Assembly: GCF_017591425.1 (NCBI RefSeq)
Contig: NW_024464918.1
Span: forward strand, 5,330,001 to 5,394,000
DNA length: 64,000 nucleotides
Direction: 5' to 3'
Origin: Ochotona curzoniae
Lineage: Eukaryota; Chordata; Mammalia; Lagomorpha; Ochotonidae
The position numbers were made by a program, and so were the translations under genes. Within the stretch, counting starts at the first letter, position 1. Each line of letters opens with the position of its first letter. The notes under the pieces were generated by a model, which searched no databases, was not told the DNA's origin, and saw nothing but the letters and a program-made list of their open reading frames with translations. Below are positions 45,896-57,950 of this stretch, in pieces.

Positions 45896-46534
45896 CTTCT
45901 ATTTCAGTATTGGTGACGCTGATGAGAAAAAAAAAAAAAGAAAAAAAAACATTTTGTGAGAATCTCATGATCTTAATGGAAGGAGATGACATAATTGTAA
46001 ATCAATAGCAATTAGAATGTGATTAGGACAGATGCCTGAGACCATTCATTAGAAGTTTAAGGGCCAAAAATATTGCTTTTCTGGAAAACCTGAGACAAAG
46101 AAAGTAAGGATAAAAACTTCTGAAGTATAAGCAGAAAAACCAAAGCAAGCCTCAAGCTGAAGCTGAAGCTGCACAAAAGGAAAACCCATTTGCTAAGCAG
46201 TCCTCACACGTCAGCCAGGAGGGGAAGGAACACTGTGAGCCTCACCTTTGACAGCAATATCTTCCATGAACAAAATGTGGTCTGCAAAGAGGCCTGCGTG
46301 CAGGACATTAATATCAGGCAACAGCGATCCAATACCAGGGAGCTCCCCAAACCTGCTTCATATTCTCCATTACTGCTCTCTGGCCCTGTTCTCCTCAGAT
46401 CTATGTGAGCAGGGCCGGACTGAAATGCCAAGGTCAATTTCGGAGTGGAAGCACTTGCTTTTGCTGCTGATTTGCTGTCAGGAATCTAAGTAGGTGATAG
46501 GCAGGCTCCTTCTCCCTCCATGGTATCATCATAG
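45896..46534. other. Unassigned non-coding DNA, with two poly-A runs
   Basis: Two A runs occur at 45928-45949. Opposed 72-81 codon frames at 46190-46493 overlap, without splice context. Confidence 0.5.
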
Positions 46535-46625
46535 CAGACTTCACAGGATAGATACCAGGAACATGGGCCCCATTTTACAGAAACTGAGCCACAACGCTCA
46601 AGGTAGGATGTCAGACACTCTGAAA
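46535..46625 (-). repeat. MIR SINE fragment
   Basis: 'gggccccattttacagaaac' and 'tgagccacaacgctcaaggt' are the MIR core in reverse. Confidence 0.5.
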
Positions 46626-46734
46626 AGCTCAAATGCTTGCTCTGTGTAACAAATCATTCTGTCCAGGCATTCCTGAGATCAGCGAAGAACAGTTCAAGTT
46701 AACTGAACTCAGTGCAACAATTTGTCATCATCAT

Positions 46735-46865
46735 CCTCAACACTAATATTTTCTGAGCTTCTCCTCAGTTCTTAGCACCATGCCTCATCTCTCTTAATTC
46801 ACCAAACACTGGCCATTGAGGTAGGTCCCTCCTCACTTGCCATTTGAATTTTATATGTTAGGAAA
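46735..46865 (-). repeat. Possible MIR fragment
   Basis: 'tattttctgagcttctcctc', 'agttcttagcaccatgcctc' and 'ttgaggtaggtccctcct' resemble the MIR 3' half in reverse. Confidence 0.45.
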
Positions 46866-47315
46866 GAACACACCATTTACCCAAAGCATATTTGGACTTA
46901 GAGCTATCCACTCCACAAACTGGTCTCTTAACCACTGGGTGCTACTGTTGAAACTATTCCACCCTCTTCTGCCTTTTCCCTCTAGTTTCTGTGGTTGCAT
47001 GTCTTCCACCCAGTCCTCTATCTTGGCTGCATCATTTAGGAGTTGGCAAACTAAAAAACACGAGGCAACTCTTGCTTGCTATCTGTTTGGGTAACTAAAG
47101 CTTTCTTGAAATACCACCATGCTCCTTCATTTACATATTGCCCACCACCATTTTCATGTTACAAAGGCAGTGTTGAGCCGTTGAAATGGAGATCATATGA
47201 CCTACGCAGCTGCCAATACTGACTGTCCCCAAGCATTGAAAGAAGTAGTGGATGATTCCTGATAAGAGTATATAGATAGCTTTCAAAATTTTACTTTCCT
47301 TTAACTCATACTGAA

Positions 47316-47316
<1 letters not shown>

Positions 47317-47346
<30 letters not shown>
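47317..47346 (+). repeat. (TG)n microsatellite, 30 bp
   Basis: 15 uninterrupted TG units, immediately upstream of a MIR. Confidence 0.95.
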
Positions 47347-47347
<1 letters not shown>

Positions 47348-47357
47348 TGTATACAGG

Positions 47358-47490
47358 GGGTGAGGATGCCGGTTGAGGCTCAGTGACTTGAAATGCCTTG
47401 GCCAAGGTCACGGAGCTAGTAAATGACTGAGCGAGAATTTAAACCCAGGTCATCAGGCTCTAGAGTCATGCTCCTCACCATATGATTTAC
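47358..47490 (-). repeat. MIR SINE
   Basis: 'gaggctcagtgacttgaaat', 'ggccaaggtcacggagctag', 'gagaatttaaacccaggtca' and 'gctctagagtcatgctcctc' follow MIR in reverse with good identity. Confidence 0.8.
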
Positions 47491-48889
47491 CTATCTGCTA
47501 TGAGTGTGAACCATACATGCATTGAATGTGTGAATGGCATGCTGAAGAGGATAGGATCCTGCACAAATGGAGCCCTGCACAAATGAGGAAGGAGATGATG
47601 AAGGCCCAATGAAGGAGAGCTGGGCTAGGTTGTGGAGCACTTGGAACACACACTTGTTCTTAAAGCCTTGGGTGGCACTGAACTCTTAAAATTTGTTGAT
47701 GGCAGCTGGGGGTTCACACAGGAGAAGCAACACAAAAGAAGCAACACAGTCACTCTTGATAAGGGAGCACCTCTTTGAAACTACCTGATAATTGCTTGGC
47801 CAAATTATTTCCTAGTATTCTTCATAATAAATAGTCATTTTATAACAGTTACGTGGGTGCTACAGTCTGCCTGTCCTGGATTTCTGAGAATAGCATTAGT
47901 GGAAATGGTTTTGTGTGGAACTGTTAATCCACATTCAAAAAGAGAAAACTCCACTTGCCTTTTGAGAATATGCCCCAGTGTGTCATAAAGTTGGAGCATA
48001 TTCAAGTCACCTTGGACCATGGCATCAACCGCATTTGGTCACAATGCAATGGGTTTCCCTACTTGGTCTTGAAGATGGACCTCTAAACAACTGTTTGCAT
48101 AGATAGGGAGCTCAGCCAGCATAGGACAGATTGGATTACTCAAATTCAGAGAAAGGTTTACCCTTCGGGAAATTCAACTTACATATTCAAGGCTCCTGAC
48201 CATAGGGTTGTAGTTCTGGAAACATCACACAACACATCTCTTCTTTTCACTTGATAGGATAGTGTATCCTTTAACTCAACTGTATACGATGACTCCCATT
48301 CCCACTCCCACTATAGCTCTTCTCTGAGTTACAGAGCACTCAGTCATTTGATTATGTTATTGTGATGATTCTCCAGTATCATCAGAGTTCCCTTTCCCTT
48401 CGAGTTGTAGGCTGAAATGCTACATCTGCAAAGAAATTCATACTGAATGTGTTGTTATAAGTTTCTCATACAGGTAAAGACTATGAAAAAGAAGATTGCT
48501 CATGATAAAATGACTTACTTCCCAGGCCTAAGTATCACTAATGATATGTCCCATTGAGTTTCCCTTTTCTCCTCAGCTTAGTAGGAAGTGCATTTCTTAG
48601 TTCATGCAGCTCTTTTTTAAAGCTATTTCTTATCTCCTATTTTCTGTCACATGTTATCCAGTTTTGGTTTTATGGAATTGGCATTCTAGTGTGAACTATT
48701 TCATATGATCATTATCAACTATTTCCCACCCCTATTGTGTAAGCAGGGAAATGGCACACCATAAAAATCTCTGCTTCCCAAAGAGTTGGGAGTGAAGGCC
48801 GGTATTACATGGCTTGTTCTCACCCTTTGATACTAACAACATTGGTGCTCTCAGTTGTAATGACGCTAGAAGTGATCACAGACACTGCC
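47491..48889. other. Unassigned non-coding DNA
   Basis: No named repeat is recognised. Short direct repeats of cctgcacaaatg (47550-47582) and aagcaacaca (near 47725 and 47740) occur. Confidence 0.5.
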
Positions 48890-49100
48890 GACCTGGGTTA
48901 AGTGCTTCCTGCCCGACAGGCAATTTTCCAAATGCTTTATAAGCATGTCACCTCTTTTGAACTTTGTACCAGCTTCCGAGGTAATATAAGCCTCACGTTA
49001 CAGAAAGAGAAACCAAAACACAGAAAGGTTGAGTACTTTGCCCTCCATCACAGATGCAGGAAATGCACTCAGGCATCTGTCTTCAGAAGCTATGTTCTCA
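48890..49100 (-). repeat. MIR SINE, diverged
   Basis: 'ccaaatgctttataagcatg', 'ccgaggtaatataagcctca', 'gttacagaaagagaaaccaa' and 'cacagaaaggttgagtact' run in MIR reverse order. Confidence 0.72.
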
Positions 49101-49524
49101 ATGGGCGCTATCCTACAACAACTGATCAAACCTCACTGAGCCCTCCAGATACACTGCAGGCGAGACTTCACTCTGGGGAATGTAGCTAAGAACCCATGGA
49201 GTCACTCCCCAGTGGCTGCACCTGGCAGTGGCCTGTACCCACTGAGCCTCTCCATCTTCCCTGGACTCTGGGTGCTCCTCCCAATTCCCACATCCCTATG
49301 TACCTACTTAGGCTCAGCTCAGACATGGAACTGGCAAGCAGAGGGGTGACCCTAGTCATCGGCTCTACAATGATTGCGGAAAACAGCCGAAGCCTGACTT
49401 AAGACCATCATTTGTATAAAGGTCCCTGTTCAGACAAGACAAGGGCGGGGAAATCAAGGGACAGTCTCCAGGTCAGAAAAATAGGAAGGAAGCAGAGAAG
49501 GAAGGAAGCCAAGAGCTCTGCCGG

Positions 49525-49680
49525 CAAATCCTGACTATGCCTATTATGTGCCAGAGACTGCATTATTTAGGCCAAATGTTCTTCTCATTTCCAAATGAGG
49601 AAAGTGAGCTCACAAATATGGGATGATGTGTCCTAGGACATTCAGCAAGTTTAGGTGTGAACGTATGAATGATTCTGTAA
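49525..49680 (-). repeat. MIR SINE fragment
   Basis: 'gcctattatgtgccagagac', 'tcatttccaaatgaggaaag' and 'gtcctaggacattcagc' are MIR 3' half and core in reverse. Confidence 0.68.
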
Positions 49681-50634
49681 CAGAAAAGGCTTTGCTAAGT
49701 AATTATAAGGAGTGTTTTCCTGGGGGTGAAGTGGTGTTGAGCATTCTATTGGGGATAATGAGGGAGGGCAAGACCTTCCCACACAGGGAGTCTTGGGGCA
49801 TGAGGCAGGAGGGTGCTTGGTGGATTGTGTTCCTTCAATCAGCAAGACAAGATAAAGCCAACTGCTTCTCTGTAAGCCAGGGGAGAAGACTCAGCTAAGT
49901 GTAGATGGTAATGAGTGAGGACACTGTTGCCGTGGAAATCTTCAGGAAAGGTATGTGTCCTGTTTAGTGCCTCTCTCTGTCTCCTATTCTGGGAGTGGGA
50001 AAGTGCAGTGAGCCAGGCACGTGCTGGGCAACTCCTGGAAATCAATGCTTGGTTGTGTCTACACATGCAACTTCCCTTTGCAAAGAAGGAAGGAAGGGAA
50101 GGGAAAAAGATGGAAGGAGGATGAAAAAAGAAGAGGTTTTATAGTTTGTGATTGGCTCAAGAGCCATGAGTCATAGGACAGCACTTGTAATTAGGTCAAC
50201 TCCATGGGCCCATCAAGTGAGAAACAACAAAAGATGTCCAGACCAGCAGATGATATGCCTGGGAAACAGGTGGGACTGCCTTATCAGCAAATAGCCTACC
50301 TCCCAGAATGGGACCTCAGTTCTAGCAATAGCCTTGGGTTGCTACAGCAGAGGACCAGAATGTAATGAAAGAGAGGGAACTGAGGCACAGAAAGACTAAG
50401 GTGTGTTCTTGGTCCCCGACCTCACAGAAGACAGCAGCACCAAAACCAGAGGACCCCATGCCAGCATTTTTTCCTTAAGATTATTTTTTATTACGTGCAC
50501 TCTTGATGTTAAGATTTGTCACAGCTCCCAACAGGGACTCTCAAATCCTTGGATTTTTGTGCTATCCGTGTGTGACCTGGAGCCTAATGCAAGGCCAAAA
50601 AAAAAAAAAACCATCCTGGTAAAAATGGGAGCAG
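49681..50634. other. Unassigned non-coding DNA
   Basis: No named repeat apart from a short 'ctgaggcacagaaagactaa' MIR-like patch at 50380-50400. Opposed frames at 49623-50124 lack splice context. Confidence 0.5.
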
Positions 50635-50770
50635 TAGCAGCCACTGCTTAGTGAGCACCTACTACGTGCTATACGATACCAGATGCAGCATTCACTCATC
50701 TCAGAAATAAGCGCTGGCTCTTTACTGGCACTGGAGCCCAGCACCTCTGCAAACGGCTTGCTGCCACTGA
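50635..50770 (-). repeat. Possible MIR fragment
   Basis: 'tagtgagcacctactacgtg' is the MIR/L2-type 3' end in reverse; the rest is weak. Confidence 0.45.
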
Positions 50771-51139
50771 CTTCGCCGTTCTTCTGCAATTAGATCAGAT
50801 CATAAACTTCCCCCTATTCCTTTCCCCTTGTGAAAATTCTGCAGTGAGGGCAGAGATCCAGAGTGGGAAAACCTTCATTGCAGTTGCCTGCCAATGCTTT
50901 GCAGCACCGGGAGGGAAGCACACTGCAGAGTGCAGGGCCTGGCACTTGTCCTAGGTGGGTGTTGTGGGGTGGGGAGATCATCCACATCAGTGGAAAGGTG
51001 TTCTTCCAAGCCCAAGCCATGCCCGATGCTGTTGGACATCTCTGATAGGCCCCCAGGGAAGTTCTCTCATCTCCCCGAGTTTTGCAAACCTTTAGGTCCT
51101 GCCACAACACACTCTTCTGGGCCAAATCTTTCTCTTCTC
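50771..51139. other. Unassigned non-coding DNA
   Basis: Overlapping frames on both strands (50814-51145) without splice context; no repeat recognised. Confidence 0.5.
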
Positions 51140-51260
51140 TGCTAGACTTTAATCACCTGCAGAACGGGAATGACAAAGCCCAGTGTTGGCAGAGACTGTG
51201 CTGAGGTGGAAAGGAGTCAGTAATCTTGAAAGTGCTATGGACCCCTGAGCAGTGTAACTG
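51140..51260 (+). repeat. Possible MIR fragment
   Basis: 'aatcacctgcagaacgggaa' and 'tgacaaagcccagtgttggc' resemble the MIR 'catctgtaaaatgggga' region; the tail 'gaaagtgctatgg' is compatible. Confidence 0.4.
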
Positions 51261-53214
51261 AAGAGTGAGGTGCTAACAGAGCCAGCTTCCATACAAATGC
51301 TACTGAGTACCTACTACCCAAATGCATTGGGCTGCTCTTCCTAGGAGCGGAGGTCGCTCAGGACTGGGAAGACTTTTCCAATGACAGTCACAATAGTGCC
51401 AGAGAAACCTGCAGGACCTGATGGCCATCGGTAAACATTCCCTGGGGACACAATACAGTTTCTAGGTCCTGCAAAACTGAAGGAAGGGGTGCTCAGATGG
51501 AAAGAGGGGTGCCTACTTTTTTCCATTGCAACTGGCTGTCCCCCAAGTAGGCCCCTCAGCATTGAAGAGGAACTCAGAAGTGCCCCAGCTGAACTCTAGC
51601 CCTATGAATGAACTCACAGATAGCAATGGCATTTAATGACTGCTTGGTGTTTCCTCATTTCTGGACTCGAGCTGGTGAAGAATGTGTAAGGAACAGAACC
51701 ACTGCGTCCTGCTTTCCCCGTTGCCTCTGATACCAAGGGTTATTTCTCTGAAGGCTTTAGAGTCTTCCTTTCGTCTGAGCAAGCAACTTCCCTAGTGTAT
51801 AGCCCCTTGGAAGAAAAATCCTAATCTTTAAAATCAAGTAATATGACCTAAAAAAAAAACCCAGTAGGAAACTATCCCCAGTGATGTGGTAAAATAAAAA
51901 ACATAAAGAACATAAAAACAATCTCTGGCAAGAGTTTGAAATGCAAAGAAATCCAGACAGGTATTAAGACAGTGCTCTTGCGTTTCTGAGAAGCCAGCAG
52001 CGGCATCTGATGGCAGGAAAGCTTCTCCCCTGACAGAGCCGCTAGAGGTGATCTTCTAGAAGTAACACCAGTGTCCCTTGCTAGGGAATGTGTGGGTCCT
52101 GAGGGTTGTAGGCAAAACAATTCCAAGGAAAATTCAATCCCTGCCCTTGACACAGAATAACCAAAGGAATGAATCACTAATCCCCAAAACACTAAGGGTG
52201 CAAGGGAAAAGGAGATGGTGAGAAGAGGGACTACAGTGAAAGGAGAGTAATGGGGGAGGAAAGGGGAGGTGAGGAAGATCAGAATGGGTAAAGCACATCA
52301 GAGAGAATGAAGTAAGACGTGAGGAGAGTGTGCAGGGAAAAATCAGGTGGAAGACAGAACTCCAGCAGTGAGAGAAGAGAAAGGAGGACATCTGCATTGA
52401 GTGTGTAACCTTTCAGGTCTCAAGTCAGGCTATGAGTTCATTCATTCACTTTGTTTACTCTAAGTGTCCTCTGGGCTGTTCTGCATGCCTGTAACATTTC
52501 ATAAAAATTTTAGAGGGGAGAAAGAAGAAAGAGAATAAATACGAAGAGGAGATAAAAGGAGACAGTAATACTATTTTCCTTGGCTTCTTTGAAAAATGCA
52601 ATTGGAAGGCTGCAGTGGTAGAAAAATGTAACCTTGGAATCCTGCCCATCTGTGAGAGGACAAGAAGCCTGCCTTCTTCAGGTCCGGGTCCACAAGAGGC
52701 ATCTGAACTTGAACCTAGTGGAACCCATGGTCCCTCCACCACTCTCACTGCTGCACCACAAAACAGGAGACCTAGCCTTGGTAACCAGTTTCACTTTGGC
52801 CTTGGCCTCAGGGTGTCACCAGAGCAGTTCAACAAATGTTCCCTGAGCTCCTGCTCTGAGCCAGGACCTGTGCTGGGAACCCTGTTCCTGAGACAGTCAG
52901 AGGTAGAGCAGAGCTGCTCCAGGCCTCCACATCCCCTCCACTTCAGCTTTAAGATGAATGGGCTGTCTTGGGGGGTTTTCAGGCTGTGGTTGCTTGAAGT
53001 TCTAAGTGATCCAGGCTATGGTTCAGAGTAGGGGCATTGAACCCTACCACTGACTCTAGAAGAGTTTGGCTCAGGTCTGGAGTTGTGCCTACATTTGGCT
53101 ATGAAATGGTGGTCTCACTGCTAAAGGAAATTTAAAGAGCACAGGAGGTAATGTTCCCTAAGAGAAAAAAATTAAAGTTCTCTGTTGTCAGGTTGTATAA
53201 TCTTCTGAATGCAG
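51261..53214. other. Unassigned non-coding DNA with purine-rich patches
   Basis: 52195-52390 and 52505-52570 are purine-rich on the plus strand. Part of 52795-52890 ('ctcctgctctgagccaggac') may be a decayed L2 or MIR. Frames of 97-138 codons on both strands at 51872-53031 lack splice context. Confidence 0.45.
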
Positions 53215-53770
53215 GAATTCATTCTCTTCTGCATTCATTTAACAAATACTTCCTGAGGTTCTGTAATAAACAGAGGACAGAGACTGATGATATGGAAATA
53301 TACATGCCAACAGGACAGGATGCTGCAGTGCACAAGGACACAAGGGTCTATCGGGGTCATCTGGGACTGGCAGTTTGGGAGCTGAAGCTTCTTTGGGGAG
53401 ACAGAATCAGCTTTGCAGGGACCTGAGGGAAGGGCTATGCAGACAAAGGGAACAGCAAAAGCGAAGGACGTAAGATGTGAGTGAATCCACCATGTCCAGA
53501 TCTGAGGGAATGAGGTCATAAAAAGCAAGAGATAAATTGGCACCAGATGATAGAGCACCAGGAACATAGCCAAGGGCCAGATGCCATAGGGGTTTGAAGA
53601 GTTCAGCTTTTATTTCAAGGTAGGGAACATCTTTGTAAGTCTTCAAAGAAAGGCCTGATACCATTTGATTAAACTTGATGAAGACTATCTGGATCCCCTT
53701 GGGGAAGGTATGGTCAAGGAGGCAGGAGCTGATTGTCACAATGATACAGACACATGATGATGGTGGAGAT
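53215..53770 (-). repeat. L2 LINE, long copy in reverse
   Basis: 'catttaacaaatacttcctg' starts the reversed L2 end. It is followed by 'gcagacaaagggaacagcaa', 'ccagatgccataggggtttg', 'gaagagttcagcttttattt' and 'gcctgataccatttgattaa', matching the L2 order '...gagggaacagcaagtgcaaa', '...ggccttgtaggcca', '...ggcttttactctga'. Confidence 0.7.
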
Positions 53771-55574
53771 CCAGCTGTAAACAGAAGGAATTGTGCAAAA
53801 AGCTCAAGTATAACAGAAATGAGAAAAAGACTTCATGAGCAGGATCTAGCCAACATGTTTTTAGATGTCCAAGCATGTAAATTGCTGTCTTAATCTCACC
53901 CTTTGGTTCTTAATTTTGTCCTCCAAGCACTCGTACTTAATAATACTAATTGGCAAAAAGAAATTCAATTCTCTTTGTCTTCTTTGCCATTCAGCAGGAA
54001 ATGTGAATTTAGACAGACCCCCAAAAGTATACCAACGCCCATTGCCTTATTAAGAACATTTCCAGGGCTATTTTCAAATTGGAAAGACCATGGAGATACG
54101 GGCCACAGCATTAGTTCTTTGATGTTAGATGGGTATGCAATAACAGTCACCATTTTTTTTTCAACCAAGCAAACAAGTTGGAAGTGGAAACTTGGAGCTG
54201 CAAGATCCAGGAATGAGTTGTTAATTGTCATTTTTGAATTGCCTCCCACAGACGCAGCTCTGTGCTTAGAACTTTGAGGGGACAGAAAGGAAGACTATAA
54301 GCCATATCCTACTTTGTAAGAATGGGAAAACATGACTGACATGTAAAATTGATGTCTGGCCAACAAAATGGAGCAGAAATCAGGGTCTTCCCCAGAACCC
54401 TGAGAGTGCTCAGGGCTGTTACGCTCCATACCCATGTCTGTGTCTTTGGAAAAATCCCTAATGCCTCCAGTTTTATCCCTCTCCTTCAACAGAAGGGTGA
54501 AGCTTCCCAATCTTTCTAGTGGAGATTCCATGAAATCCAAAAATGTTTTCTAAGTTATAAAGTGTGGCATAAACAGGCAGGGCTATCATTACTACACACA
54601 GAAGTAGAAATATCAGGAAATAAAACCTCCTTGAAAAAGTAAAATTCTAATCAGGAATCTCCTGTCCACAAATTACCAGGACTTCCTGTTGCATAAAACA
54701 GGAGCTGGCAAATCCTTCTGGGCCAAATCCATTCAGCTGCCTGTCTTAGAAATAAACATAAATATGGGAATGAAACAGCTATTAGTGTATATATTTTCTG
54801 TGACTTTCTTCTTGTGGCCATGACAAAGACTGTAGGAGAGATCATAAAGCTAACAAAGCCGAATACATTAACTAACCCTTGGTAGGAAAAAAAAAACAAA
54901 AAAAACCACAACCCTGTCAGCGCCAGGTCTTAAAACTCTTAGAAATATGGTTAACATGTAAAGCACCTTGACACAAAGCTGCATTTGGATGCACCAAATG
55001 CATTCTGTTTATTCCAAAGGTCTCCCAACTCTGCACAACATTTTGAACTACCTCCCAGGGATAAATTTCCTATGAGATTGGATTCTGTCTTACTCTCAAT
55101 TTCAATATTCACAATGCTTGTTACAGCGCTTATATCACAACAGGTTCTCAACAAATTTAATCAAATTAAATCTGAGTCATAAATTTAGGAAACATAATAC
55201 ATATAATCCTGACACAGATTATTCATATCAGGGGCTTATTGGCAATGTATCAGTGAAAGGGAAATAAAGTTGGAAGCAAATAAATTCATTCACTCTTAAC
55301 TAATTAGTAATGCAAACATTTACTCAGTGCCAGCCCTACAACTATTCCATGCCAGAAAAACAAGAGGAAATTAGACGAAATGAGATTATATTCATTGGTT
55401 CTGTAAGATTTCACTTAAGAGCTGCTTTCTATGTCAGCTGGAGGTAAAGGTTGGGGACTCAAGGTAGACTGCCACCACAACTTACACTCAAGGATCTTTA
55501 AAATCTAGATGAAAGTGAAGTCAGCAGATAATCCAAATGAAGGAAGAGAGGTGGAATTTCAAAGTATTGAAAGG
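53771..55574. other. Unassigned non-coding DNA, possible L2 end at 55280-55370
   Basis: 55280-55370 ('gcaaacatttactcagtgcc') looks like a reversed L2 or MIR end. The remainder, with frames of up to 124 codons on both strands, is unassigned. Confidence 0.45.
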
Positions 55575-55857
55575 CGTAGTTGCAGACAATCGGCTTATTG
55601 GTTAAAACACTTATGAAGACACACATGTCCCATATCAGAACACTGGGGTTCATTTGCTGTCTGTGACTCTGACTGGCTTCTTATTAAAGTGGACTCTAAG
55701 AAGCAATGGTGGTACTTAAGAGCTGTGTTCCTACTGCTCAAATGAGAAACCTGGAATGAGTTCTTGGATTTAGCTCAGCCCCATCTTAGCCACTGCAGGT
55801 ATATTAAAAGAGTAAACCAGCGGATTAGAGTGATTCATATTCTCTCTCTCTCTCTCA

Positions 55858-55897
<40 letters not shown>

Positions 55898-55900
55898 CTA
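55575..55900 (+). mobile_element. CSINE with a CT/CA-repeat tail
   Basis: Head 'tcggcttattggttaaaaca', then 'cccatatcagaacactgggg', 'tctgactggcttcttattaa' and 'atgagaaacctggaatgagt'. The 3' end has become (TC)n then (CA)n at 55841-55895, as is common for lagomorph C-repeats. Confidence 0.78.
55861..55895 (+). repeat. (CA)n microsatellite, 35 bp
   Basis: About 17 CA units forming the tail of the CSINE, preceded by a (TC)8 tract at 55841-55856. Confidence 0.95.
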
Positions 55901-55924
55901 GGAATGCCATCCTTAAACATTTCT

Positions 55925-56135
55925 TCTAACTCATTCTGTTAGGACCCACAATGGTTGAGACTGGGACAAGGCAAACTGAAATATGAGAACTCAGTTTTGA
56001 TCTATATGAGTAGCAAGAACCCACTTAACACTGTTCTGCGATACCAAGATGCTAGAGTCACAAAGCAAGCCCAGGTATTCCAACACAGCATGCAGGCATC
56101 TCTTGACAGCTAGGCTAAGTGCCTGCCCCTAAACC
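55925..56135 (-). mobile_element. CSINE in inverted orientation, tail-to-tail with the previous copy
   Basis: 'gacccacaatggttgagact', 'gggacaaggcaaactgaaat', 'ccaggtattccaacacagca' and 'gctaggctaagtgcctgccc' are CSINE blocks in reverse. It lies about 30 bases from the plus-strand copy. Confidence 0.75.
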
Positions 56136-56224
56136 CTACAGTTTACTCTCCCAAGAGAAAGCAAAGAGATCAAGAGTTACTCATTAAAAATCTTAGGGCC
56201 TCCAGTTAGCTTCTGTCAGGTAAT

Positions 56225-56345
56225 CTAACACTGACAATACTTACCACTTTAAATAGCTCAGTTTATCTAATTCTCCAACAATACCATTACAAAAGCAAAG
56301 TCACCTGCAGGTCAACAGTAAGAAAGGAGAAGATTCTAGACCAGG
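56225..56345 (-). repeat. Possible MIR fragment
   Basis: 'gtttatctaattctccaaca' and 'ataccattacaaaagcaaag' resemble the MIR 3' half in reverse; weak. Confidence 0.35.
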
Positions 56346-57149
56346 CAGGATCATAAGCAAAAGCCTATATGCTTAACTTCTCATTGTATTACCTAAATTC
56401 ACTAAAGAGAAATGAAAGTACATGCCAGAAAAAGTCTGCAGTCAGCAACCCACAGAGAGGAGGGTTCAGTGTTTTCATCCCTGCTATATGAATATTGATT
56501 CCAAAAGATTATCTGATTTGAATCAAGGCATAGCTAGAATATAAACAGTTGGGTTGCATTCAACAGGTCAATAATCAAGAGACAGCAGGGCCAAGTGTTG
56601 CCAAGATCAACAATACTCCCTGCTGATCATTGTACAGTAGGAGATTGTGGCCACCTGTGGGGAAGCAACTCTGGATTCTGGATAGGATATTAATTAAATA
56701 CTTAGCATCAAAATCCAAGAACTACCAATTAATGAACACTTGGGCCCAGTGAAATGCAAGGGCCTCCAGGAAACTATTTGTGAAGAGATCATGGTAGAAC
56801 ACAAATACGCATTTTTAAATGGGAATTTTCATTTCCTAAGTTCCTAACCCACCTAGGACACAAGAGTTGTACATTTGCTTGATTATTCAAATTTTCATTT
56901 TCAACTTTTTGGTCTTTAGCTGTACACAAAGGTTGTGTCAAAATAATAAACGCACTGAAAACTATTCAATATTAAACTGCATAACAAAGCTAATGAGAAT
57001 CACTTCTTCTTCTAGTTTATTGGTGGTAGCAAAAATCAACATAAACTGATCAAACACAGTGTCAAAGAAGCACAATGAAAATGCATTCACCCAGTGATGG
57101 TGGCATTGTACTTTAGTATGAAAGGAAAAGTGATAAAGTGGTAATATCA
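56346..57149. other. Unassigned AT-rich non-coding DNA
   Basis: No firm repeat; it could be the upstream part of the L1 that follows, too decayed to tell. No exon is seen. Confidence 0.45.
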
Positions 57150-57605
57150 ACAAATGTTTCAGCCTCTAATTCTAGGAATTTATTCCAAGATTACTAGAAA
57201 AGTTTGCCAAGATTTGTATACAAAAATATAATTCATGGTGGTATTAATAATACCAAATGTTTACAAATAACCTGAATATTCATAAAACAATACTATTTAA
57301 TTAGTCCTGCTGGACACTACAGTCCCGCTAGTCCACTTAAAAGGATGACATGAACCAAGAAGTTAAAATGTTGAGTTTCCTCCAGCTTGCTCCCTGAAAA
57401 GTTATCCATCCATTAAAATGTCAATTCAAACAATTCATTTGCAAATACTACATAGCAAGACACACAGATGACTGTGACAAAATTGCTGTTGCATAGTGGC
57501 TTTTTCTGGGTGTTGAGATTTCAGGGTGATTTTTTCCCCCTTTTTTGTTGCTTATGTTATTTGACTTTTTATAATGAACTTATCTTTATAAATAGAAAAC
57601 CACCT
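57150..57605 (+). repeat. Old L1 LINE 3' end
   Basis: 'ctaattctaggaatttattc' matches the L1 ORF2 end region ('tctaggaatttatcc'), then 'aataccaaatgtttacaaat', 'aacctgaatattcataaaac', 'tatccatccattaaaatgtc' and 'ttataatgaacttatcttta' follow the order of ancient L1M copies. All frames are broken. Confidence 0.75.
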
Positions 57606-57754
57606 GCTTTCACAGATAAAAAATTAAAATGAATATATGGAAATGACAGAGTTAAGATCAGAAATAATGTCTGATTTTCAGCAAAGAAATGTGGATTGAG
57701 TTTAAAACTTAACTGCCAGACTTGTGAAAAGGACGATTTCTCATTCTAGAGAAG

Positions 57755-57950
57755 GCAGAAAGACCTGGTGGTTAAAAGCCTAAGTTTCAGGGCCAGTCCT
57801 TGGGTTCAAATGTTGGCTCTGAGCAACTTAGAACAAACTGCTTAACCTTCTGCATGATGATTTCCCCATTTATAAAGTGAAAGATTGATAGCACTTGACT
57901 CTAAGAGTACCATGAGGATTACTGAAGAGAGTAAGCAAAAACAACACACC
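57755..57950 (+). repeat. MIR SINE, near full length
   Basis: 'gacctggtggttaaaagcct', 'cttgggttcaaatgttggct', 'cttagaacaaactgcttaac', 'tgatttccccatttataaag' and 'gtaccatgaggattactgaa' are in MIR order. Confidence 0.85.

Noticed and set aside
45417..45992. Minus-strand frame of 191 codons and plus-strand frame of 154 codons
   Set aside because: Both are translations of the GGAA/polypurine tract and contain only the handful of residues that such DNA can encode.
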